Of a stretch of DNA of 64,000 nucleotides, positions 48,464 through 59,517 are shown one piece after another. The notes below the pieces were generated by a model that was not told where the DNA came from, did not search any database, and was given only the letters and a program-made list of their open reading frames with translations. Every line of letters starts with the position of its first letter. The first letter of the stretch is position 1. The translations under genes were made by a program, and so were the position numbers. Location of the stretch: assembly GCA_036874045.1 (NCBI GenBank), contig JAZBRI010000011.1, forward strand, positions 2,914,001-2,978,000. Direction: 5' to 3'. The DNA is from Cymodocea nodosa (lineage: Eukaryota > Streptophyta > Magnoliopsida > Alismatales > Cymodoceaceae).

Positions 48464-49062
48464 TATTATACACATGGTGAAATTATAAGTTACGAATGTT
48501 GTATTGTATCACGTGAGGTGCACATGTTTAACTCGTTAAGTTAACATAACTAAACGCGTTGAGTTGCTATATTGAACATTAAGGCAACGCATTAGGTTAG
48601 CGTTATAAACTTAAGTTGTTATTTTTGCACGTGTTAAAATTCTTATTATAAAAACATTTGTTTATTACTGGTTCGTTGAGTTATCATAACACAACGGAGA
48701 TGGTTCATTGAGTTATCATAACACCACGGACATAGTTCGTTGAGTTAGATACAGTACTTGTCACGTGAAATGGCACATGAGGAACTCGTTAAGTTAGAAA
48801 CGTTAAGTTATATATATACTTGTGTTACTCATTTAGTTAACATTAAAGTAACGACTTCTTATTACACTAATGAAAAGCTTTTGGACGAGAAAGTTTATTT
48901 TGCAGGAAATTTTTCAGAGATCCAGGACTGATGATTAAAGAAAATTCGAAATATAAATGTGGGTTAGAACGTGTGTTTCGATGAAGGAAAAAGAAAAGAC
49001 GTGGAGAAGTGGAAAATTGGTGGTGGTTAAATGTGAAGGATATGCATGAAATGAAGATACAA

Positions 49063-49070
49063 TATAAAAG
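49063..49070 (+). promoter_or_regulatory. TATA box of element C 5' LTR
   Basis: TATAAAAG lies about 570 bp before the LTR end, conserved in all S LTRs, with the purine-rich leader downstream. The RNA start would be expected about 30 bp downstream. Confidence 0.65.
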
Positions 49071-49631
49071 GCATAGAATTATCGTTGATCAATTTATCCT
49101 TGCACACAAAACGAAAAATCTTTTCAAGGATCAAACCATCCCTGCACACCAAAAGAAAAATCTTTTTCAGGGATCAAAAACACCTTCTCGGGGAAAATCT
49201 CTCAAGTGGAAGAAAGTTCAGTGAAGCATAAAAAGGTAAGATTTTCGTCACTGAAGATTTGAAGTATCAGAAGAAAGCAAATTCGGTGAAGCATGAAAAG
49301 ACAAGATATTCATCACTGAAGAATTGCTGAAGAAGAAAAAGAAGAAGAAGAAAGATCTCAAACAGGGAGAAAAGTTTTAAATTCTGTAAATTAGTTTTCT
49401 ATGTTTGTAGTTATGAAATTGTTTAGATGATACATGGTATCGAAATATAATTGCATCTACAATTTCTGAGGAGAATTGAATTGTATATTGTAATTGAAAC
49501 CTTGAATAAAAATGATTTTATGAAAACAATGTCTCGACTTGTTTTTGAGTTTTAAAGTTTCAATTATATTTCTGAAAATATTAAAAATACACAATTCACC
49601 CCCCTCTTTTGTAGCCATACGATCCTACAAG

Positions 49632-49643
49632 TGGTATTAGAGC
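49632..49643 (+). other. Element C primer binding site
   Basis: TGGTATTAGAGC lies two bases after the 5' LTR and is complementary to initiator Met-tRNA. Confidence 0.9.
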
Positions 49644-49829
49644 TTTGTTAATAATCTTTGATATAAAATCGACACCAACTTATTTAATATCATTGCTTAT
49701 TCTACCTTCCTTGTTTTTAAACAGAAATTAATATCTGAGCATACGTTTAACTCTATTGATTTAAGGCTCAAGTTGTTTTAAAGTTTTTAGATTGTTTAAA
49801 ATCAAATAGGTTGAAAAATCTAAGGTAAA

Positions 49830-52050
49830 ATGGCTACTGGAAATGGTAATTTTTCTTTATATGAAGGCGAAAATCTTAATCGTCCTCCTTTATTTGATGG
49901 AATACATTTTGAATATTGGAAATATAGGATGACTGTTTTTCTTCAAAGTATAGATCATAAGTTGTGGTTCATGATTTCTAAACCATATACTCCGTTAACT
50001 ACTCCTTATAATACTTGGACAATTACTGAAAAAGAAAAAGAAACTCTGAATGCTAAGGGCTTAAATATTTTATTTTGTGCATTGAATTATGATCAGTTCA
50101 GTAAAGTGTCGGCATATAAATCTACTTATGAGGTGTGGCATGCATTAGAAGTTTCACATGAAGGTACTTCTCAAGTTAAAGAGACAAAAATAAACATGTT
50201 GATTCATAAGTATGAACTCTTTAAGATGCATGAAGACGAAAATATTTCTAAGATGTTTTCCAGATTTCTTGATATCATAAACTCTTTAAAATGTTTAGGA
50301 AAGAATTTTGAACAGAAGGATTTAAATGTTCTCAGAAAGTAACATCAATTGAGGAATCACAAGATTTAAATGTTTATTCTATGAATGAACTTATAGGAAA
50401 TTTAACAGCTTATGAAGTTCAATTAAATGAATCACTCAATCACAACAAACTAAAAATGAAGAAAGAAATAGCCTTCAAAATTAATTCAGATTCTGATATA
50501 TCTACTGATTCTGACGAGGATTTGATTTTACTGACTAGGAAATTCAAGAAAGCATGGAAAGCTAGGAAACAGCAAAGGAATAAAAATGATAAACCCTCAA
50601 CGTCAAAATCATTGAATGACAAGAATTCTTCATCCAAAAGGTATGTATGTTACAACTGTAAGAAACTTGGACATCTTTCTCCAGATTGTCCTATGAGGAA
50701 AAATGAAAAGCAAAGTAGGACAAATCAGAAGAAGACGGCTCAAAAAACTCAGAAAAAGTTTTACAAGAAAAAGGCTTTGAAAGTCACTTGGGATGACATG
50801 TCTAAAGAGTCTGAATCTGAGGAATCAGCATCAAAATCTTCACATTCAAAAGGAGAACAAGAGTCAGAAGACGTTGCTCATGTGTGCTTCATGGCAGATG
50901 AGTCTGAGGTAATATCTGATCTTGAAAGTCATTCAGATTTCAACTTTGATGAATTATTATGTGCTTATCATGCATTATTACAAAAGCTTAAAGTATGTAA
51001 ACTGGAAAATAAGAATATTAGAAAATCTTCATCCATTATGGAAGAAGAAAATTGTTTCCTGTCTACTACTTTAGAAAAGTTTAAATGTGATAATGAAAAT
51101 CATGCTAGAGATTTGCAAAAATTTAGATTTAATGAATGTATCTTGCATGAACAAATACAGAATATAAATGTTGAAAAATTAAAGATAGAATCTGAAAATG
51201 AAATGTTGAGAAACAATATAAATGAACTTGAATTAGAAATAGATAAATTAAAACTAAGAGAGCAAGATTTAAATTCTACCTTTGAGAAATGGAATTTAAG
51301 TCAAACTAAGTAAGACAAACTAACTAGTACCCCTGCGGTGTCTTATAAATTTGGCTTAGGATTTGATTATCCTGAATATCCTGAATCTCAAGCCAATAAA
51401 GGATTTATTAGTTTCAATTCAAGTAAATCTAAGACTAAAATTCCTTTTATTATGAAACAAGGTAATAAATATGTAGAAGTAGATACTTCAAGGGATGAAT
51501 CATGCACTAATAATATAAATCAATGTGATTTGTCAAATTGTACTTCTAACATGACTATAAATGTTTCTAAAAATTTTGTTTCTTGTTTTGGAAATTCAGT
51601 TTCTAATCTTTCTAAAATTTCAGACCATTGTAGTAAACTGAAAATTCTGAAACCTGAGCATGTAATTCAATACACTGGTATTAGACCAATTACTCATTCC
51701 ACATGTGATAAAACAAAAAATTCTTATGCAGAAAAAGATTTTGTATGTACAGAAAGTGTTAATACAAGTACAAAATCTTAGTATAAACTTACCGAAATGT
51801 ATAAGCATGACCAAAATAAATTAACATCTGATAAAAATATGTTTGGTCTTGATTATACTACATTTGAAAACAAAAAGAATGATTGCAAAAGCAATAATGC
51901 TATATGTGAGTATGAAGCTAATGATAAATCAATAGTACTTACAACTAATAAGAATATAAATGATATTGTTAAACTATTTTTAAACAAAAAGAGAAATATG
52001 CGTTTAATGAACTTGGTCCTCAACAACATTGGGTACCAAGAAAAAGTTTT
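49830..52050 (+). pseudogene. Element C gag
   Basis: Gag starts MATGNGNFSLYEGENLNR about 200 bp after the LTR. The copia gag (UBN2-type) domain covers about the first 200 residues (FDGIHFEYWKYRM, WHALEVSHEG). A Ser/Asp-rich linker follows, then the CCHC knuckle CYNCKKLGHLSPDC near 50650. After that comes an acidic stretch, a coiled-coil-like segment (50980-51300) and a long polar tail. The long gag C-terminus fits the SIRE lineage. Some breaks are present. Confidence 0.88.
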
Positions 52051-52059
52051 TCTTAATTT

Positions 52060-55000
52060 GTGTTGCAGGAGGAAACAACATCAAAATGGATCTTGGACAG
52101 TGGAGCGTCAAGTCACATGACTGGACAAAAAAGTCTATTACAAAATTTTACAAATACCATGACAGGTAGTGTAACATTTGGAAACAAAAGCAAAAATAAA
52201 ATCATAGGTATGGGCAATGTTCAAATAACTCCTACTTGTGTTATTTCGAATGTACTATATGTAGAAAACCTAGGATTTAATTTGCTGAGTGTCATAAAAC
52301 TAACTGAAAATGGATATTATGTAGTGTTTGAAGATAATGTATGCAAAATAATTGAAAAAAATATAGATGAAATTAAGTTTATTGCTAAAAGAAAAGGTTC
52401 TGTATGTATTTTATCTTTACCTTCTGGTGCAGTTGATTTAAATTCATGTTTGCTAGCTGAAACTAGTGATGCATATCTATGGCATAGAAGGATTGGGCAT
52501 ATAAATATGAGACTGTTACATAAACTATCTAGAAAACATTTAGTGAGAGGTTTACTAAAGATTAAATACTCAAAGAACTTTATGTGTGATGCATGTGAGT
52601 TAGGTAAACTTCACAAAAACTATTTTAAATCCAAAACTGATATTTCAAGCAAGAGAGTCTTAGAACTTATAGATATGGATCTATTTGGACCAACAAGAAT
52701 CATGAGTCTTGGTGGTAAACGGTATGTATTTGTTTTAGTAGATGACTTCTCTAGATACACTTGGGTATATTTTCTAGCATCTAAGATAGAAGTTTTTGAA
52801 AAATTTAAAATGTTTTGCAATTTTGTTCAAAATGAGCAAAGTGTTTCTGTTCAAAAACTTAGGAGTGATCATGGAATTGAATTTGATAATGATCAAATGG
52901 ATAACTATTGTAATGAGCATGGCATTGATCATAGATTTTCTTTTCCAAGAGCACCGTGTCAAAATGGTGTTGTTGAGAGAAAGAATAGATCACTTCAAGA
53001 AATGGCCAGAACTATGTTGAATGAACATAAGTTACCTCAAAATCTTTGGGCTGAAGTAGTAAATACAGCTTGTTATGTTATTAACAGAAGTCATTTAAGA
53101 CCTCATGTTAATAAAACTCCTTTTGAAATTATGTTTAATAGGGTTCCAAAAATTTCCTATATGAAACCATTTGGCTACAAGTGTTTTATTCTTAATACTA
53201 AGGATAAAAGGGATAAATTTCAAGCCAAATCGGATGAAGGAATTTTTGTAGTTTACTCTACTAGAAGTAAAGCCTATAGAGTATATAACAAGACTTCTAG
53301 GACTATTAAAGAAACCCTCCATGTAAGCTTCAATGAAAATTCTCTTAGAGAATCTCATTCTAAAGCTGATAATGATGACATGATCAATTTTCCAAATGAG
53401 TTAGAGATCAATATAGAGATTGATGATTTATCTAAGAAAATCAAAAATATGAACTTAAATGATCAAACTAATGATGAAAGTGATGGACTTTCAGATGTTG
53501 ATGAGAATATTGAGGAAAATCAGAGAAATTGGCGTTATTCTTCATCACATCCCATTACTTAAGTCATTGGTAATATTAATGAGGGAGTTAAAACTAGAGC
53601 TTCAGTAAATTTAAATAGTATGTGTATGTTTGTTTCTATGGTGGAACCAAGGAATATACAAGAAGCATTATCTGATGAAAATTGGATAGTGGCAATGCAA
53701 GAAGAACTAAATCAATTCATCAGAAATGATGTATGGGAATTAGTCTCTCCACCAGAAAATCAGTCCAAAATAGGTACAAAATGGATCTTTAGAAACAAAA
53801 CTAACGAAACTGGTCAAATTATAAGGAATAAAGCTAGATTAGTAGCACAAGGGTATACACAGGAAGAATGATTAGATTATGTTGAAACATTTGCTCCTAT
53901 GGCTAGGTTAGAAAGTATTAGAATATTATTGGCCTATGCTTGTTATATGGATTTTAAATTATATCAAATGGATGTAAAGAGTGCATTTCTAAATGGTTTA
54001 ATTAATGAAGAAGTCTATGTAAAATAACCACCTGGATTTGAAGATATTAAAAATCCTAACTTTGTGTATAAATTGAAGAAAGCCTTATATGGTTTGAAGC
54101 AAGCACCTAGATCTTAGTATGAAAGATTGTCTACTATTTTAATAGAAAAAAGCTATATCATGGGAAAAGTGGATCATACTCTATTTATTAAGAGAGATGG
54201 TAAAGATCAGATTGTTGTTCAAATATACGTGGATGATATAATCTTTGGAGCAACCTCTGATAAGTTGATAGAAATATTCTCTAAAGAGATGACTAATCAG
54301 TTTGAAATGAGTATGATAGGAGAACTTTCATATTTTCTAGGACTTCAAATTAAGCAAATGGATAAAGGCATATTTTTAAATCAGGAAAAATATGTAGATG
54401 AAATGCTTAAGATATTTAATTTTAATGATACAAGGATTCGAGGAACTCCTATGAGTACTACTTTAAAGTTAGATATTGATGACATAGGAAAATCTATAGA
54501 TCAAAGAAAATACAGGAGTATGATTGGTTCTTTACTTTATTTGACTGCTAGTAGACCTGATATTATGTTTGCTGTGTGTGTTTGTGCTAGATTTCAATCT
54601 AATCCTAAAAAATCACACTTAATTGCAGTTAAAAGAATATTTAGATATATACAAGGAACTAAAAATTTCGGACAGTATTATTCTAAGGATAGTTCAATAG
54701 ATCTTATAGGATATATTGATGCTGATTATGCAGGATCTAAATCTGATAGAAAGAGTACCAGTGGCACATGTCAATTATTGGGAAATAATTTGGTGTCATG
54801 GTTTAGTAAAAAGTAAAATTGTGTAGCACTTTCTACTACAGAAGCTGAATATGTTGCTACTGCACTGTGTTACACTCAGATTCTGTGGATAAGGCAAACT
54901 TTAGAAGATTTTGGATTATCTTATGATACAACTGAGATTTATTGTGACAGTAGTTCTGCAATAAATCTTTTCAAAAATCCTGTATTACATTCAAGAGCAA

Positions 55001-55176
55001 AGCATATAGAGGTTAGACATCATTTTCTAAGAGATAACGTAATTAAAGGAAAAATTAAATTAGAATTTGTGTCTAGTAAAAATCAATTAGCTGCTATATT
55101 TACAAAACCTCTAGATGAAAATACATTCTGCAACATTAGATTAAATTTAGGTATTTGTAGGCTATGTGATGTGTAA
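52060..55176 (+). pseudogene. Element C pol: protease, integrase, RT, RNase H
   Basis: Protease has WILDSGASSHMT near 52090. The integrase zinc site HRRIGH...CDAC is near 52480-52600. The integrase core has acidic residues in MDLFGP (52674), RSDHGIEFD (near 52865) and GVVERKNRS (near 52970). RT has GTKWIFRNK near 53775 and YVDDIIFG near 54228. RNase H has SWFSKK and EYVA near 54800-54850, ending RLCDV at 55176. The gene order and motifs are those of Ty1/copia. Several breaks are present. Confidence 0.92.
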
Positions 55177-55662
55177 AATGCTTAAACTCCACATAAAAAG
55201 ATAAATATTATTGATGATGTTGTTCACCTCATAGATATCTAAAGTAATATCTAAACTGTTGCTTAAGATACTATGTATTTATTGTAAAATCATAGTAGTA
55301 TCTTATTGATTTTAAGTAGTTTATCAATTTTAATGGTTTTTACGATTTTAAGTGGAAGTGTAAATGAAAAACATTAAATACTTCTGACATTCTAAAATTT
55401 TGATTAAATGTTTTCTTTGAATCAAGGAAAATGCATATGATCATGCATAAATTTGACTTAATTGATTAAACTTGTAGAATAAGTTATATGTAACTCATCT
55501 TAAACTGTTAATCAAAACTATAAGCTTATTGAAACTGATTCATATTCTCAGTACAATCATAGAAGTAAAAAAATTGTATGAGATTTGTGTTTTATTGCAT
55601 CTGTATTAATGGAATACATATATATTGTGCTTAAAATGAAAAGTGCTTACAAAGTGAAAATC

Positions 55663-55868
55663 TTTGAGAGTTTATTGATCAGTTTGATCACGAGCCTTTT
55701 GTACTTGAGCAGATAGGTATGTAAGGATTGTTGTCCTGAAAAAGGATTCTTTAGATCTGGCAACCTAAGGTCCTGATCAGATTTGGGATTGTTGACTGAA
55801 AGCTCATTACACGGGTACATTAGAAAGCTCTTGTATGATTCAAGCTTTTCAAACTAACTTTTAAAGAA
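55663..55868 (+). repeat. Conserved core of the shared post-pol module (C copy)
   Basis: Matches B (30568-30775) almost completely and the gypsy-like copy (16833-17035) at about nine bases in ten. The phrases GATCACGAGCCTTTTGTACT and GAAAGCTCTTGTATGATTCA are identical in all three. Confidence 0.7.
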
Positions 55869-56576
55869 AATTATCAATATTTACTGTTTTGAAAAGAAAA
55901 AGTTGTTTCATTAATTACAGATATCTTTGAATCGCATATAGTTTATACCAATATGACTACTAATTTATTGAATCAACATTAGTACTTTTGAAAACGTTTA
56001 TTTGAGATACATTCTTTTATTCTCCTTGAATTAATCGAATTGAGTTCAAAGTTGTGTTTTGATTCATATACAATAGGAATTGATTCTGGAAATCATTTTT
56101 GATGATGTCAGGATAATGGAAGTCTCTAAAAATAAAATGTAAAAGTATAGTTATACTTAACATCTATTGTCACTACAAGTATATTTTGTATTTTGATTGA
56201 ATATATTTGAAGTATATTTGTAGGGGGAGCATTAACAATGTTAAAAATAGATTAATATAATTTAAAATACAAATCTTAGTTAATCTGAATTAATGTCCTC
56301 TTAAAATCTTGATGAAATAATTTAAAAAGACAAATAAACTATTCTAGATTCAAAAGACAAAATGTTCAAATAGTTTACAATGTTCTCAAGAAAATGTTAA
56401 GTTTAGCATGTGTGTTGTTTTCGGAAGGTTTTAGTTGGAAGCATCCGAAACTTGTTTAAGTGTACTAACTAGACGTTATATTAGATAAGGTAACGTGTAA
56501 AACTGCCTCTAGACAACGTTTTACTCGTTAGGTTAGTTAACTCAACAAGTTATACTTGAATATTTCGGGTACTTTG

Positions 56577-56663
56577 ATTGAATAAGCTTTATTCAATATT
56601 TATTTAATTTCTAAACCCGACTTATCTTCACGTTGTGTTATACGCCTAAAAACCCTATTTAAA
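56577..56663 (+). promoter_or_regulatory. Palindrome and TATA-like box before the extra ORF (C copy)
   Basis: ATTGAATAA-GCT-TTATTCAAT (56577-56597) is a 9-bp inverted repeat. CTATTTAAA (56655-56663) lies about 60 bp before the start of the extra ORF region. An AACTCAACAAGTTA dyad of the U3 type is just upstream (near 56540). It looks like a compact promoter, but no transcription evidence is available. Confidence 0.35.
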
Positions 56664-56721
56664 CACTTATAACATGGGGACTTAGGTTATTTGTAAACTT
56701 TGTCAAGAAAATCTTTCCCGC

Positions 56722-59016
56722 TTGTTGCTGTTACAACCTGCGACGATAGTCTCCAAGTTCTACAAAGGTCGTGGCAGAGGAAAAGTTAAAAGTAGAAGAG
56801 ATGCAAAAGGAAAAGAAATAGAGAATGATGAAGTTCCACGTACTTGGTTCAAGAAAATATTTCAAGTGGACAAAAGGTTAGAAGAACTTTATAGAGATTA
56901 CTTCTTTTCTCAGGATATATTAGATGAAGTTAGACAAGAACTTCAACATACTGATGCAAGTATTACATACATGGGTATTCGAAGTAAATATGATAGAGAA
57001 TACAGAATGAAATGTGCTGAGATTGCATTTTTGGAACAGCATGCAAAATATTTGGAAAAAGGTGTAGGTTCATCAAATAGAACTCCTCAAACTCCTATAA
57101 ACGGCACAAGACTACATGCATTTAAGGAAGAGTATGAATCAGCTATCCCTACTCCTTTATATTAAAAACAAGTAGAATCAGATATTGCTGTAGACAAAAC
57201 AAAAGTTGAGAGTCTTCGAAAGGCTGTTGCAATAGAAAGTGCCTTAGAAGAATTAAAGCAGAAAACTTTTATGGAGCAATTTGAAAAGAAAATAGCAATA
57301 TTTGAAAAGAAGAAACAAAAATGTTATAGAAGAAGGAAAGTCAGAAAAATTATGTCTAAGGAAACAAAGTCTATTGAACAAGGAAAATCAGATGAAAATT
57401 TATTTCCAAAGGACAATGTATGTCTAGACATTGTACCTTATTGTGCATCTGATAAACTCATCAGTTCCGAACACACTGAAACTGATGAAGATAATGAGAC
57501 TTTATTTTCCCTTGCTAGAAAGCTTGAGAAGAAATCCAAGTCAAATATAAGCTCAAGTTTTTCTATTAGTACAAGTCCTGATGATGCAGAAATTGACAAA
57601 TCAGAGCATCAGGCACTTGACATTGAACAAGTTATTGCAGATATAATTGACAATGTTGAGGCAGTAACTAGTTCAAAGGCTGAATTGTTTGGAGTAGTAG
57701 ATATTGAAATTGTTAAGACTCCAGAAGAGCTAAAAGTTAACCAGCCTTCTACGGAATCTATAGAAGTAGAGTCTGAGAATTCACAGCATGAATCAATGGA
57801 ATTATCTGTTGAACAAAATGAACAATTACAGACAGATACACCGACTGTAGAATTTGTGGAAAAATTGTACTCTGAACATTCTATAGAGACTAAACAAATG
57901 AATGTTGAGCATATTGACAATGTTCCTAACATTGTTGAAGCTGAAGAATCAAGCTTACCTAAGCAGCTTCAAGATAATATTTTGGAAGAGGAACAACATG
58001 ACATTCATTTTGAAGAAGAGGTACTTGAAGATGAATTAAACTCTGAATCACGGCTTCAGGTATCACCTTCTTTGTGTACAATGTCAAACATTCAAGGTAA
58101 TACAATTCATTTTAGATCTGAAGAAGCATTGCAGAAATACAATAATCTGATTACATGTCAGATTCTGCATGCTCGTCCAATAAAATTCAGAAATTTGATG
58201 GACGTAAGAGATCTGTTTGAGTTTCAAGGCCTCATTAAATTCTTGCCAGTAGGAACGAAATAGAAACAATACACAGAGCTTATTGCAACTTTTTAAAGCA
58301 ATCTGGTCAAGAATGGAAATTTTCTGAAAACTCAAATAAATAAATAGGAGTTTATATTGTCTCCTGAATTAATTTTTGAAGTTTTAGGATTAAAGAATGA
58401 AGGTGTTGTTGTTACCAACAGATTTGACATGATATGACAACTAGAATGGAACATTCAGTCTTTATCAAAAATTCCAGATGTATATTCTGAAATGAGATTA
58501 ATGGAAAATCTAAATGTAGAGTCAAGGTTTATTGCAAATATATTGCATGCAAATTTATTTCAGAGAGTTGGACACAATATGGAAGTCACCAGAAGTTGTT
58601 TATATGCAACTTATAGCTTGCTGAATAAAATTCAAATCAATTGGTTTGATATTTTCACTTCTCAACTACAGCATATGAGTTGAAAGTTATTTTATGGTGA
58701 TGCTGTATGTAGATTCATTGCAAGCCAATTGAATTTATCTGACTAGCCCTCTGAAACTAAAGGCATGAGAGCATTTAGTGTCAAAGATTTGCAAAAATTC
58801 CAGGCCATGCATAAACCTCAACCACAACAACAACAACAACAACCTGATACAGGCCATATACAACAACAACAACAAAGTTATTCAGTTCAAGCAGAACAGC
58901 AAACGCAGCTACCTCCTAACTTAGATGCAATGCTTAACGACATCAGAAATGATATTAGGCATCTAGGAGATAAAATATGTAATGCTATAAGTGATATACT
59001 TAGGAGGGGTCGCTAA
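56722..59016 (+). pseudogene. Element C extra (env-position) ORF
   Basis: The third coding region, after pol, where SIRE-type elements carry an env-like ORF. The order is: basic N-terminus (YKGRGRGKVKSRR); helical part (FFSQDILDEVRQELQHTDAS); very acidic Glu/Ser-rich middle (57450-58050); a domain with ARPIKFRNLMDVRDLFEFQG and SPELIFEVLGL, reminiscent of the 'putative plant transposon protein' domain; Gln-rich tract (58820-58880); and amphipathic end (LGDKICNAISDILRRGR). I see no signal peptide, cleavage site or membrane segment. A few breaks are present. Function is unknown. Confidence 0.75.
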
Positions 59017-59502
59017 CTATTTTTGTTTGTTTCTGAATACAAAATGTAATGTTTGTATTACTTGTTTGATTCATTGAACAATACATTTTTTCTGTAAATA
59101 TCTTCAATTATTATTCTTATTTACAGAAAGAGTTGTTGTAATTATATCTCTTATATATGTATATATATTCTTTGTAATTATCTTTTTGATTAATGACAAA
59201 AAGGGGGAGAAATATTATAAAAAGATGATTATGATCTTAATTGCATATATATATTATAAAAGGAGATGCTATTTAAATGGTTATTGTAATCTGACAGATG
59301 ATAATTAGAAAACTGATACTTATATAATTATTGACATTTGAGAGTTTTAGTTTTGAGAGGTAAAATTTACACAAACAATAGAAATAAGCTTAAATGAACT
59401 TAAGTCAACAAACAAGTTTGTTGAATTAAAAGTTAACCCAACGAAGGTGCTTTGTTGAGTTAAACATATTTCATAATTGATTTAATATGGTTTTGTCATC
59501 AT

Positions 59503-59517
59503 CAAAAAGGGGGAGAT
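59503..59517 (+). other. Element C polypurine tract
   Basis: CAAAAAGGGGGAGAT directly precedes the 3' LTR, identical to the tract in B. Confidence 0.92.

Larger units (their letters stand above)
48051..49629 (+). repeat. Element C 5' LTR
   Basis: 1,579 bp, TATTGAGTA to CGATCCTACA. U3 holds at least ten dyads of the type AACTCGTTAAGTTAG between 48328 and 48810, several directly after CACGTG. TATAAAAG is at 49063-49070, then a leader with GAA repeats (near 49330-49355) and AATAAA near 49504. Confidence 0.95.
55177..56700 (+). other. Element C spacer between pol and extra ORF
   Basis: About 1.5 kb with no conserved frame. It contains the highly conserved core 55663-55868, a donor-like AG|GTATGTAAG (GT at 55717), an acceptor-like TTTGTAG ending at 56223 directly before GGGGAGC, a palindrome at 56577-56597 and a TATA-like box at 56655-56663. 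Most of it is homologous to 16470-17550, upstream of an X LTR. Confidence 0.7.

Noticed and set aside
57271-58263. Long open frame as a host gene
   Set aside because: It lies between pol and the polypurine tract of element C, and its flanking parts recur in B at the same place, so it belongs to the retrotransposon.
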